Positions 17,002 to 25,520 of a stretch of 64,000 nucleotides of DNA are shown here, one piece after another. The notes beneath the pieces were generated by a model. That model made no database searches, was not told the DNA's origin, and saw only the letters and a program-made list of their open reading frames with translations. The first letter of the stretch is position 1. Each line of letters begins with the position of its first letter. The translations under genes were made by a program, and so were the position numbers. This DNA is from an uncultured Sphingomonadales bacterium (lineage in GTDB: Bacteria; Pseudomonadota; Alphaproteobacteria; Sphingomonadales; Sphingomonadaceae), in contig CAIJLZ010000011.1 of NCBI GenBank assembly GCA_903821605.1, positions 186,001-250,000 on the forward strand, in the 5' to 3' direction.

Positions 17002-17538
17002 GTGAGAATTGACATGATCCCGGTCGGCGCCAATCCGCCTGAAGAACTCAACGTCGTCATCGAAGTGCCTACCGGCGGCGAGCCCGTGAAATATGAATTG
17101 GACAAGGCATCGGGCGCCCTGTTCGTCGACCGCATCCTCCATACCCCGATGCGTTACCCGGCCAATTACGGTTTCGTCCCGCACACGCTATGCGAAGATG
17201 GCGATCCGCTTGATGCCTTGGTCGTCGCCCGTTCGCCGATCATTCCGGGGGCCGTGATCCGCGTGCGCCCGGTGGGTGTGCTGCTGATGGAAGACGATGG
17301 CGGCCGCGACGAAAAGCTGGTCACCGTGCCGGTCAACAAAACCTTCCCTTATTATAACGCGATTGACGAATATGAGGATCTCCCCTCGATCGTCACGCAG
17401 CAGATCGAACATTTCTTTCAGCATTACAAAGATCTGGAGCCCGGAAAATGGGTCAAGATCATGGGCTGGGGCAATGCCGAAGACGCCAAGCGCGTCGTGC
17501 TCGACAGCATTGAGCGCGCCAAGGCCGCTGGCAAATAA
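17002..17538 (+). CDS. ppa: Inorganic pyrophosphatase
   Basis: A 178-aa family I pyrophosphatase that splits pyrophosphate and pulls biosynthetic reactions forward. Visible are VVIEVPTGG, YPANYGFVPHTLCEDGDPLDALV with the metal-binding aspartates, and the DEKLVTVPV and EHFFQHYKDLEPGKWV segments. It starts with GTG at 17002; ATG at 17014 is the alternative. Upstream is 189 bp, part of which is the DAHP synthase hairpin. Confidence 0.95.
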   Translation: MRIDMIPVGANPPEELNVVIEVPTGGEPVKYELDKASGALFVDRILHTPMRYPANYGFVPHTLCEDGDPLDALVVARSPIIPGAVIRVRPVGVLLMEDDGGRDEKLVTVPVNKTFPYYNAIDEYEDLPSIVTQQIEHFFQHYKDLEPGKWVKIMGWGNAEDAKRVVLDSIERAKAAGK

Positions 17539-17544
17539 TCTCTA

Positions 17545-17570
17545 CCGCCTCCCCGCATGCGGGGAGGCGG
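17545..17570. repeat. Perfect 26-bp intergenic palindrome
   Basis: CCGCCTCCCCGCA followed by its exact complement, six bases after ppa. It resembles the other CTCCCC/GGGGAG hairpins at 19186, 52811 and, weaker, near 10967 and 56860. It may be a terminator for ppa (no T run) and a dispersed repeat. Confidence 0.7.
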
Positions 17571-17719
17571 ACTAGCGCCTGGCCTCGACAATTATCAACA
17601 GCCGACGCCGTTTCCTTTTGGCAACAGCTTAGGTTCATCTTCATCGGGATAGGCCTTCAAAGGCCCGAACAGCCGTCCATGCAGTTGGCAAGCGGGTCAA
17701 AGCCGTTTAAGGACGCCAC

Positions 17720-17965
17720 ATGGAAAAAAGCGCCGACACCTTCAACCGGATTGCCGAACTGATCGAACCCTTCAACAAAAAGGGTGTTTCGCTCTCCGAG
17801 ACCACGACCTTTGCCACTGATCTCGAATGGGACAGCCTGACGGTCATGGATTTCGTCGCCTCGATCGAGGACGAATTCGACATCATCATCACGATGAACA
17901 TGCAGGCCGAAATCGAGACCGTCGGCCAGCTTGCCGATGCCGTGTTGTCGCTACAGGACAAGTGA
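17720..17965 (+). CDS. Acyl carrier protein of the sphingolipid pathway
   Basis: An 81-aa acyl carrier protein. The phosphopantetheine site is Ser39 in DLEWDSLTVMDF. The sequence is divergent from fatty-acid AcpP and precedes spt by seven bases; in Sphingomonas such a paired carrier protein is thought to hold the acyl chain used by serine palmitoyltransferase. The operon arrangement supports that role here. Confidence 0.88.
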   Translation: MEKSADTFNRIAELIEPFNKKGVSLSETTTFATDLEWDSLTVMDFVASIEDEFDIIITMNMQAEIETVGQLADAVLSLQDK

Positions 17966-17972
17966 TCATCGC

Positions 17973-19175
17973 ATGACCGACCTGTTTTCGAAGTTCGACC
18001 CGCTCATCCAGCAGCGCGAGAACCTGCTGGCGACCGGCGTCAAAGACCCGTTCTCGCTGGTCATGGAAAAGGTGATTTCCCCAACCGTTGCCCTGTGCAA
18101 TGGCAAGGAAACCATTCTGCTTGGCACCTATAATTACATGGGCATGACGTTCGACCCGGACGTGATCGCCGCCGGCAAGAAGGCGCTCGACGAATTCGGC
18201 GCGGGCACGACCGGCAGCCGCGTGTTGAACGGCACCTACAGCCCGCACCGGGATTGCGAGGAAGCACTCAAGGAATTCTATGGCATGGATCATGCCATGG
18301 TGTTCTCGACGGGCTATCAGGCCAATCTCGGCATTATTTCGACTATGGCCGGGAAAGAGGATTATATCATCCTCGACATCGACAGCCATGCCTCGATCTA
18401 TGATGGCTGCGCACTGGGCAATGCCCAGATCGTGCCATTCCGCCATAATGATGTGGAAGCGCTCGAAAAGCGGCTGAAACGCCTGCCGCCGGAAGCCGGC
18501 AAGCTGGTCGTGCTTGAAGGCGTGTATTCGATGCTGGGCGATATCGCGCCGCTCAAGGAAATGGTCACGCTGGCCAAGGCGCATGGCGCAATGGTGCTGG
18601 TCGATGAGGCCCATTCCATGGGCTTTATCGGACCGAAGGGCCGGGGCGTCGCCGAAGATCAAGGCGTGCTTGATCAGGTTGATTTCGTAATCGGCACCTT
18701 TTCCAAGTCCGTCGGCACGGTGGGTGGCTTCTGCGTGTCCAACCACCCGAAGTTCGAGGTGCTGCGCCTCGTCTGCCGTCCTTATGTGTTCACTGCCTCG
18801 CTACCGCCCTCCGTGGTGGCGACGGCTGCCACCTCGATCCGGAAATTGATGCACGCCGCCGACAAGCGCGCGCATCTGTGGGAAAACAGCCGCAAGCTGC
18901 ATGCTGGCCTCAAGGCGCTCGGTTTCCAGCTTGGCACCGATAGCCCGCAATCGGCGATCATCTCGGTGATCATGCCTGATCTCGAACGCGGCGCGGGCAT
19001 GTGGGAGGCGCTGCTTGACCGTGGCGTCTATGTCAATCTTGCCCGTCCGCCCGCCACACCTGCGGGCATGACGCTGTTGCGCTGCTCGCTCTGCGCCGAA
19101 CATAGCAGCGCACAGGTCGATGACATCATCGGTCGCTTCAAGGCGGCGGGTGAAGCCGTGGGCGTGATCGGCTAA
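17973..19175 (+). CDS. spt: Serine palmitoyltransferase
   Basis: A 400-aa pyridoxal-phosphate enzyme of the alpha-oxoamine synthase family that joins serine to palmitoyl-thioester, the first step of sphingolipid synthesis. His139 (DSHASI) stacks on the cofactor, Asp211 and His214 (VDEAHS) hold it, and Lys245 in GTFSKSVG forms the Schiff base. The length and soluble character match the homodimeric Sphingomonas enzyme. The ATG at 17973 follows the acp stop closely, so they form an operon. This is a hallmark of sphingolipid-bearing Sphingomonadaceae, whose outer membrane uses glycosphingolipid in place of lipopolysaccharide. Confidence 0.95.
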   Translation: MTDLFSKFDPLIQQRENLLATGVKDPFSLVMEKVISPTVALCNGKETILLGTYNYMGMTFDPDVIAAGKKALDEFGAGTTGSRVLNGTYSPHRDCEEALKEFYGMDHAMVFSTGYQANLGIISTMAGKEDYIILDIDSHASIYDGCALGNAQIVPFRHNDVEALEKRLKRLPPEAGKLVVLEGVYSMLGDIAPLKEMVTLAKAHGAMVLVDEAHSMGFIGPKGRGVAEDQGVLDQVDFVIGTFSKSVGTVGGFCVSNHPKFEVLRLVCRPYVFTASLPPSVVATAATSIRKLMHAADKRAHLWENSRKLHAGLKALGFQLGTDSPQSAIISVIMPDLERGAGMWEALLDRGVYVNLARPPATPAGMTLLRCSLCAEHSSAQVDDIIGRFKAAGEAVGVIG

Positions 19176-19185
19176 TCCGTTGCAC

Positions 19186-19207
19186 CTCCCCCTATGGATG
19201 GGGGAGG
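19186..19207. repeat. CTCCCC/GGGGAG hairpin after spt
   Basis: A 7-bp stem (CCTCCCC / GGGGAGG) ten bases after spt with a loop containing ATGGAT, of the same type as the palindrome at 17545. It may end spt transcription, but has only TT after it. Confidence 0.5.
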
Positions 19208-19236
19208 GTTGCGATTTTCCCTATGCCCTGACCGGC

Positions 19237-19313
19237 TGGTGACCCCGGCGTGACTCGAACACGCAACCACTCGCTTAGAAGGCGAGTGCTCTATCCAGTT
19301 GAGCTACGGGGCC
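19237..19313 (-). tRNA. tRNA-Arg (anticodon TCT)
   Basis: Reading leftward, acceptor GGCCCCG pairs with CGGGGTC (one G-U pair); the anticodon loop is CTTCTAA within a CTCGC/GCGAG stem; the T loop is TTCGAGT. The discriminator A is followed by an encoded CCA at 19239-19237. 77 bases including CCA. Confidence 0.96.
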
Positions 19314-19438
19314 TGGCGCCTAGGGCCAGCCTGAGATGGCAGGAGGCCCCCTTCATTGCCGTCCCTGCACAAAATCCATGCCAGAGGCAATGGGAGTTTG
19401 CGCTTTCTTGAAATCACTATAATTTCCGAGGCATGAAC

Positions 19439-20200
19439 ATGCCCACCGACCATCAATCCGAGCCGCACGCGCCCCGTCACGTCACCGGCAACCAGATCGC
19501 CGGCAGGCAGATGCGCTATTATGATTTCGTGATGGCCGCCTTCGTCGCGATCCTGCTGCTGTCCAACATCATCGGCGCGGCCAAGCGCTCTGAACTGGAC
19601 CTGCCAATCATCGGCCATTGGGCATTCGGCGCGGGCGTCATGTTCTTCCCCTTGAGCTATATCATCGGTGACGTGCTGACCGAAGTCTATGGCTATGCCC
19701 GCGCGCGCCGCGTGATCTGGGCGGGATTTGCGGCGCTTGTCTTTATGGCCTTCATGAGTTGGGTCGTGGTCAGCCTACCACCTGCCGCCGATTGGCCGGA
19801 TCAGGCCGCTTATGAGGCGGTGTTCGGCAATAGCTGGCGGATCGTGATGGCCTCCATCACCGCCTTTTGGGTGGGCGAGTTCGCCAATAGTTTCGTCCTT
19901 GCCCGGATGAAGCTGTTGACGAAGGGGCGCTTCCTCTGGATGCGCACCATCGGTTCGACCGTGATCGGCCAAGGACTGGACAGCCTGATCTTCTATCCCT
20001 TGGCCTTTTACGGCCTCGCCGGTTGGCCGGTGGACAAATTATGGCAGGTCGTCGTCTCGCAATTCGTGTTCAAGACGGCATGGGAAGCCCTACTTACGCC
20101 CGTCACTTATTTCGTGGTCAACCATCTCAAGCGCGCCGAAGCGATCGACGTCTATGACGAAGGCACCGAATTCTCGCCGTTCGGCCAGCGCAACGCTTAA
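19439..20200 (+). CDS. yhhQ: Queuosine precursor transporter (VUT family)
   Basis: A 253-aa membrane protein with about six hydrophobic segments. The conserved FFPLSYIIGDVLTEVYGYARARRVIW, FWVGEFANSFVLARMK and IGSTVIGQGLDSLIFYPLAF motifs identify the YhhQ/VUT family, which imports queuine or its precursors for tRNA modification. GAGG lies seven bases before the ATG at 19439; ATG 19433 is the alternative but too close to that site. It is followed after eight bases by the nuclease-like gene. Confidence 0.9.
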   Translation: MPTDHQSEPHAPRHVTGNQIAGRQMRYYDFVMAAFVAILLLSNIIGAAKRSELDLPIIGHWAFGAGVMFFPLSYIIGDVLTEVYGYARARRVIWAGFAALVFMAFMSWVVVSLPPAADWPDQAAYEAVFGNSWRIVMASITAFWVGEFANSFVLARMKLLTKGRFLWMRTIGSTVIGQGLDSLIFYPLAFYGLAGWPVDKLWQVVVSQFVFKTAWEALLTPVTYFVVNHLKRAEAIDVYDEGTEFSPFGQRNA

Positions 20201-20208
20201 ACCATGGC

Positions 20209-20904
20209 ATGAGTTGGCAAGCGGAGCGCTTTCGCGAGCATTTCCTTGCGCGCCTTGGCGATAGCGATCAGGCTTTCCACCATGCCACCCTGCTGCGGCG
20301 GATGGACCGGCAATGGGGCGGGCTGGACAAGAAAATCGCGGATGTCGGCTTAGGCCAGATCATGGCTTGGGCGCGTACGCTACGGACTGGCCTGTTCGCC
20401 GACCGCAACACCGCCGCGCAATGCAGGGCGGCACTCAATTGTTATGTCAAATATCTGATCGACGAGGGCGATCCGGACGCCGCGCACCCGATCATGATCG
20501 ATCCGCCGATCAAAGGCACCCCCGGCGATCACCACGGCTTGATCCGCCATGAAAGCGCCCTGCAAGTCGCGGTGCGGCGCGACCTGTCGGTGCTGGAACC
20601 CGGGCTGGTGGCGATCGATGGTGGGATCGAACATCTCGTCCCCAGCGGCCGGATCGACATTCTTGCACGCGATAGCGAGGGACGGCAGGTGGTGATCGAG
20701 TTGAAAGCTGGCACATGCCCCGGCGATGCGATTGAACAGGCGCTCGGCTATACCGATGATATCGCTCGGCTGTCGGCGCAGCCCTGTCGCACGATCATTG
20801 TCGCCGCCAGCTTCTCCGATCGCACCCGCGCCGCTGCCCGCCGCATTCCGGGCCTTCAACTGGTCGAATATCGGCTACGCCTCAGATTTGAGATGGTCGA
20901 ATAG
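20209..20904 (+). CDS. NucS/DUF91-like endonuclease-fold protein
   Basis: A 231-aa protein. The C-terminal half (from about residue 110) carries a PD-(D/E)xK nuclease core: HESALQ (Glu115), GRIDILA (Asp150), VIELKAG (Glu164 and Lys166) and a following EQALGY helix, as in NucS/RecB-like nucleases. The N-terminal 100 residues are helical and of unknown fold. NucS in Archaea and Actinobacteria cuts mismatched DNA; whether this shorter protein does so is not known. It is probably cotranscribed with the upstream transporter. Confidence 0.75.
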   Translation: MSWQAERFREHFLARLGDSDQAFHHATLLRRMDRQWGGLDKKIADVGLGQIMAWARTLRTGLFADRNTAAQCRAALNCYVKYLIDEGDPDAAHPIMIDPPIKGTPGDHHGLIRHESALQVAVRRDLSVLEPGLVAIDGGIEHLVPSGRIDILARDSEGRQVVIELKAGTCPGDAIEQALGYTDDIARLSAQPCRTIIVAASFSDRTRAAARRIPGLQLVEYRLRLRFEMVE

Positions 20905-20939
20905 CACCACATCGCTACGCGCGATCAATAGGAATGCCG

Positions 20940-21575
20940 TTATTTCGGCATGGAAAAATTGGCCTTGTAGCGCGCCTTTTCAAGCGATTTGGGGTCAAGA
21001 CCAACCGGCACTATCTGGGCCACGGCGGCGGGAATATCCGCCAAAGCCGCCGCCACGACATAGGTCGTCGCCTTGCGCTTCTTGCCAACCTTCTTGGGAT
21101 AATGGAGCCAGTGATCGGTCTCATCAATGGCATCCGTCCGCATCAACGGCACATCGTCGCGCGAAATGACGAGAAAGACATCGGTGGCCCCCTCTCCGCT
21201 TGGTTCGACCAGGGCATAGCGATAGCCCTCGAGGTCAAAGGCCAGCGTCGACCAGCTCAGCGTCCCTTCGAGAGGCTGCACCGCCAACCGATATCGGCCC
21301 ATGTCCGAGGAATAGGCCAGTTCCACCGCGCCCGGTTTGCCGAAGCGCATGTCGAGCCGTTTCATGCCCGGAAAGCGATCTGCACATAGCGACAACAGCT
21401 TCTCGCCTTTGAGAATCTTGCGCGTGCCCCGGCTGTTCCAATCCAGCGTGCCCATCCGGCTATTGAAAAAGACCACCTCATCAGCCCGGCAATGGCTGGC
21501 AGGAGGCGCGGGTTCGGCGGCCAAGGCGGGGGCGGCCACCCATGGCAGGGCGAGGATGAAAAGGCACTTGATCAT
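20940..21575 (-). CDS. Hypothetical exported protein
   Basis: A 211-aa protein with a signal peptide (IKCLFILALPWVAAPALA) and a mature part without membrane segments. The mature sequence includes FFNSRMGTLDWNSRG, LVEPSGEGATDVFLVI and a lysine-rich KKVGKKRKATTYV segment. No family recognised. The ATG at 21575 gives a normal signal peptide; the frame extends to 21623. It converges with the nuclease-like gene. Confidence 0.7.
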   Translation of the reverse strand: MIKCLFILALPWVAAPALAAEPAPPASHCRADEVVFFNSRMGTLDWNSRGTRKILKGEKLLSLCADRFPGMKRLDMRFGKPGAVELAYSSDMGRYRLAVQPLEGTLSWSTLAFDLEGYRYALVEPSGEGATDVFLVISRDDVPLMRTDAIDETDHWLHYPKKVGKKRKATTYVVAAALADIPAAVAQIVPVGLDPKSLEKARYKANFSMPK

Positions 21576-21654
21576 GCGGCCAGCACTAAAGCCCCGCCCG
21601 CACAGAACCAAGCCCCGCCCCATCGCGTGCGCCGCGCTCTGTCGCGCTTTCGCC

Positions 21655-22584
21655 TCAACTCGACGGGCGCAGGCGACGGGCGAGACGGAGGAACTCGACG
21701 GAATAGAGTAGCAACGCCCCCCAAATCAGCGGGAAAGCTACATAATGGGCTTGCTGCACCGGCTCATGATACAGCCACAGCCCAAGCGCCAGTTGCAGCG
21801 ATGGCGCAATATATTGGATCAGCCCGATCGTCGTGTACCGCAATTTCCGCGCGGCGGCCACGAACAGCAGCAACGGTACAGCGGTGACAACCCCGGTCGA
21901 CATCAATAACAGGCTGTCCTTTGCCCCAACCGCCATGAAGCTGGCCCGGTCCTCTACTTGCCATACCAGCAGAAACGCCATGGCGAGCGGCGCCAGCAGG
22001 ATCGTTTCCGCCGCCAATCCCAGCAACGGCCCGGTCTCCGCCGTCTTGCGGATCAGGCCGTATAGGCCAAAGCTGAACGCCAGCGTCAGGCTGATCCAAA
22101 GCGTATCAAGCGCGTCAATGGCCAGATAGGCCACGCCCGCCCCGGCAATCACAACCGCCAGCCCTTGTATTTTGGTGAGCCGTTCATGCAGCACCGCATA
22201 GCCGAGCAGGACGTTGACCAAGGGATTGAGGAAATAGCCCAGACTGGCCGCCACAATATGGTGATTGGCCACCGCCCAGATATAGGTCAGCCAATTCACC
22301 GCGATCATCACCGCGCTGCCGGCCAGTGGCGCCAACAATCGGCGGGTGCGCAGCAGCACGCCGAGCGCCGCCAACTGCCGCATCCCGGCGAGCACTGCCA
22401 ATAACAGCAAGGTCGACCAGATGATGCGATGACCAACAATTTCAAACGGACTGACCGCGCCAAATAGATGGAAAAACAGGGGCAAAAGGCCCCACATGCT
22501 ATAGGCGATGACCGCTTGGAAAAAACCCGTCAGGGCGCGGTGGCGCCCCGCTGGGTGCCCGGCTTGTGCCGATGCATCAGTCAC
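21655..22584 (-). CDS. rarD: RarD-like EamA-family transporter
   Basis: A 309-aa inner-membrane protein with ten predicted helices. FFQAVIAYSMWGLLPLFF and IVGHRIIWSTLLL mark the RarD subgroup of the drug/metabolite transporter superfamily. The substrate is not established. It starts with GTG at 22584 overlapping the dipeptidase stop by four bases, so the two are cotranscribed. Confidence 0.9.
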   Translation of the reverse strand: MTDASAQAGHPAGRHRALTGFFQAVIAYSMWGLLPLFFHLFGAVSPFEIVGHRIIWSTLLLLAVLAGMRQLAALGVLLRTRRLLAPLAGSAVMIAVNWLTYIWAVANHHIVAASLGYFLNPLVNVLLGYAVLHERLTKIQGLAVVIAGAGVAYLAIDALDTLWISLTLAFSFGLYGLIRKTAETGPLLGLAAETILLAPLAMAFLLVWQVEDRASFMAVGAKDSLLLMSTGVVTAVPLLLFVAAARKLRYTTIGLIQYIAPSLQLALGLWLYHEPVQQAHYVAFPLIWGALLLYSVEFLRLARRLRPSS

Positions 22585-23834
22585 TGGCTTGAGCTGGATT
22601 GGGGGTGATCGGCCATCGCCTCAACCGCCTTCAGCACGCGCAGCACGTTGCCGCCCCAGATTTTGGCAATATCGCCTTCGCCATAACCGGCGTCGAGTAA
22701 GGTCTGGGTAATGCGGGGAATGCTGGTCACATCCTTCATCCCGCTGACCCCGCCGCCACCGTCCCAATCGAGACCGATCCCCACATGATCAGGGCCAAGC
22801 ACCCGCAACGCATGCAGCAGATGAGCCGCAAATTGTTCATAGCTGCGTTCAAAACCGGGGTAGCGCTGCAAAATCGCGTCGCGTTCCGCGACGAAAGCGG
22901 CCGTCTGTGCCATGGTCATCTCGTGGCGCTTGCCATAACGCGTGTTCAGCTCCTGCAACGCCTTGTCCCGTTCGACATCCGGAACGGTCGCCGCCAGATA
23001 GGTGCCGAAGCTATTGATCTGCACCACCCCGCCTTGCGCCGCCAGCCGCTGCAAGCGCGGATCATCGACGTTGCGGGGATGTTCATAGACCCCCTTGCAG
23101 CCCGAATGAGACAGGATGATCGGCGCGCGCGACAGGTCCAGCAACTGATCAAGCACCTCATCCGAACCATGGCTTGCATCAAGCACCATGCCAAGGCTGT
23201 TTGCTTTCGCCACCAATTGGCGGCCAAGCGGGCTCAACCCATGCCATTCCGCCCCTTTGGGATCGGTCGAGCTATCGCCCAGATCATTGTTGCTGAAATG
23301 CACAACCCCCACCATGCGCACGCCGAGCGCATAGAAAGTGTCGAGCAGACCAAGGTCGCCGCTCACCGGATAGGCATTTTCGATGCTCTGATAGATGATG
23401 GTTCGACCACTTGTGATGATCCGTTCGGCATCGGCCGCATCGGTCGCCAGTGCGACCCGATCATGGAGCCGGGCAGCCATTTCACGGATTTCAACCGCGC
23501 GCATGATCGCATCGTCGCGCGCCTTGGCGGTGGCATCCGGGGTGCGCGGCCCTTGCGGGGTGTAAATCACGAAAAAACCGCCATCAAGCGCACCGGTCCG
23601 CATTCTTGGCAGATCAACCTGCGACGTATCGGTGGCTAGACTATGGCGTGCGGCAAAGTCCCAGCCGGGCCGGGTGAAATGGGCCGGGGTGTCGAGATGG
23701 GTATCGAGCGTCAGCACCTGCCGATGGATCGCCATCGCCCGCGTACTGACCGTTGGCGGGGTCGCCGCCTGCGCCAGATCCCCATAGGCCAGCCCCATTG
23801 TCATCAGCACAGCCGCTTTCAACATCGACACCAC
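22581..23834 (-). CDS. Membrane dipeptidase (peptidase M19)
   Basis: A 417-aa exported zinc dipeptidase. After a signal peptide (residues about 4-23) come TLDTHLDTPAHF with the zinc-binding His-x-Asp, the Glu in the SIENAYPV segment, ILSHSGCKG with His, and HVGIGLDWDGGGGV. It cleaves dipeptides, probably in the periplasm. It begins at one of two adjacent GTG codons (23834 or 23831) behind a G-rich site; ATG 23825 is the alternative. Confidence 0.9.
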   Translation of the reverse strand: MVSMLKAAVLMTMGLAYGDLAQAATPPTVSTRAMAIHRQVLTLDTHLDTPAHFTRPGWDFAARHSLATDTSQVDLPRMRTGALDGGFFVIYTPQGPRTPDATAKARDDAIMRAVEIREMAARLHDRVALATDAADAERIITSGRTIIYQSIENAYPVSGDLGLLDTFYALGVRMVGVVHFSNNDLGDSSTDPKGAEWHGLSPLGRQLVAKANSLGMVLDASHGSDEVLDQLLDLSRAPIILSHSGCKGVYEHPRNVDDPRLQRLAAQGGVVQINSFGTYLAATVPDVERDKALQELNTRYGKRHEMTMAQTAAFVAERDAILQRYPGFERSYEQFAAHLLHALRVLGPDHVGIGLDWDGGGGVSGMKDVTSIPRITQTLLDAGYGEGDIAKIWGGNVLRVLKAVEAMADHPQSSSSQ

Positions 23835-23930
23835 TCATCCCCCCATTTCCGACCGATCACCACCCTATGAACCGGCCCGCCCGTCACAATCGCTTTTACC
23901 GCAAGCTGTCATGCAAAGATGGACCGCGCA

Positions 23931-25502
23931 TCATGCGTTTGCCTCCGTTGCCAAGACGCCAAGGCAGCGCCAAGCCCGGGCGCCCATCTCGATGGCGGAG
24001 CCTGCGGCGTTGACGCACTGCCAGTCTTCAAGCGCACCGACATCATATGCGCTTTGCGCGCTCGCGACCGCCGCGTCGGCATCCGAGGCATCGCCCCGTC
24101 GGCCGCTCACTCGCCGCACCCGCTCGGCCTCTTCGGCCTCCAGCCATAGCCCAACAAAGCGCACGCCCGACATGCGCGCGATATCCGCCAAGGCGCGCCG
24201 TTCGGCCAACCGGGCAAAAACCGCGTCACCAATCACCGCGTGCCCCTGATATAGCGTCGCCGCCGCCATTTCCGCGAGCATGCCATAAACCGCAGCACCT
24301 GTGCCCGGGCCATAAGCCGCAAGCGGCAAGGGGATCTCTGGCCCCACCCCGGCGAGATGCTTGCGCAATACGTCGCTCCGCAGCACCCGCGCACCCGGCA
24401 CCGGGCCAAGCCGAGGCGCCAATTGCCGCGCTAGCGTGGTCTTACCCGTGCCCGACAGGCCACCAATGCCCACCATCAAAGCAGCCCGTGGCAGCAGGCA
24501 GTGCAGCGCAAGGTCCAGCAACGCCCGCGCCGCCTCCGCCAGTGCCGGCTGATCAGGGTGGCGCGCCGCTTGGGCTGCCAACACATGGGCGCGGATCGTC
24601 GCCCGCAACGCGATAAGCATCGGCAGCAACGCCACCCCGTCTGCATCTTCGGGCATCAGGTCGAGATAGCGATTGAACACGAGATTAGCCTCGGCCCTCA
24701 GCCCCCGGTGCCAAAGATCCATCAACAGAAAAGCCAGATCGTACAAGGTGTCGATCGTGGCCAGTTCCTCGTCGAATTCAAGGCAGTCGAACGGCAGCGG
24801 CACGCCATCGACCAGCGCGATGTTCCCCAGATGAAGGTCGCCATGCAGGTGTCGCACCCGGCCAGCCGCTGCGCGTCGATCAAGCAAGGCCGACTGGGCG
24901 CTCATCGCCACCCGCAGCGCAGCCACCAGCCGCGCGACCTTGTCCGCCTCCAGCCCCGCTGCCACTGCATCAAGGCTGTCGATATTGCCCTCGATCGCCC
25001 GTCGGAACCGTGCGCTACCCGATGGAGTGTCCACGACATCGGCACCCCGATGAAACGCCACCATGCCGTCCACCAATGTGGCCAGCATCGCCTGATCAAG
25101 CGGCCCCTTGGCGGCGCGTTCGCTAAGCAACGCCCCATCGGGAAAGCGGGTCATTTCCAGCACCCAGTCGACCGTTTCGCCCGCACCATCCAGCGCAAGC
25201 TCACCATCCGCCTGCCGGGTCATCGCATGGACTCGATGATAAAGACCGGGCGCGGTGCGGCGGTTAAGCCGAAGCTCCGCCTCCAGCGCTTGCCGCCGCA
25301 AGTCCGGGGTTGAAAAGTCGAGATAGGGAAAACGGACCGCCCGCTTGACCTTCCACGCCCGATCACCGGCAAGGAAGATGGATGCGCAATGGGTATCGAT
25401 CCGGCGCACCGGCATCGCCTCACCCAGCAACAGGCCGGAACCAAGCGCGGCCATGATGTCGGCCTGAGGCTCCGGCGCGGCGGGGAGTGTCGAGCGCGTC
25501 AT
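23931..25502 (-). CDS. Fused aminoglycoside phosphotransferase-like / ATP-binding kinase protein
   Basis: A 523-aa two-domain protein. Residues about 30-330 resemble the aminoglycoside phosphotransferase/kinase fold, with HLHGDLHLGNIALV as catalytic loop and PFDCLEFDEELATIDTLYDLAFLLMDL as the metal-binding part. Residues about 345-523 are a P-loop domain with GGLSGTGKTTLA (Walker A), close to AAA/zeta-toxin-like kinases. This fusion is widespread in Proteobacteria with unknown substrate. It follows the AI-2E-type gene by 18 bp and may be cotranscribed with it. Confidence 0.85.
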   Translation of the reverse strand: MTRSTLPAAPEPQADIMAALGSGLLLGEAMPVRRIDTHCASIFLAGDRAWKVKRAVRFPYLDFSTPDLRRQALEAELRLNRRTAPGLYHRVHAMTRQADGELALDGAGETVDWVLEMTRFPDGALLSERAAKGPLDQAMLATLVDGMVAFHRGADVVDTPSGSARFRRAIEGNIDSLDAVAAGLEADKVARLVAALRVAMSAQSALLDRRAAAGRVRHLHGDLHLGNIALVDGVPLPFDCLEFDEELATIDTLYDLAFLLMDLWHRGLRAEANLVFNRYLDLMPEDADGVALLPMLIALRATIRAHVLAAQAARHPDQPALAEAARALLDLALHCLLPRAALMVGIGGLSGTGKTTLARQLAPRLGPVPGARVLRSDVLRKHLAGVGPEIPLPLAAYGPGTGAAVYGMLAEMAAATLYQGHAVIGDAVFARLAERRALADIARMSGVRFVGLWLEAEEAERVRRVSGRRGDASDADAAVASAQSAYDVGALEDWQCVNAAGSAIEMGARAWRCLGVLATEANA

Positions 25503-25520
25503 GGGCGGCCGTTCCTCACG

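Noticed and set aside
16153..17184. A 343-codon frame on the minus strand
   Set aside because: It spans parts of the DAHP synthase and ppa genes in reverse and has no ribosome site or domain.
19439..20200. Link between the queuosine precursor transporter and the DpdA-like gene at 1-1218
   Set aside because: Both concern 7-deazaguanines, but the transporter is a core gene 18 kb away next to a tRNA gene; no shared regulation is visible.
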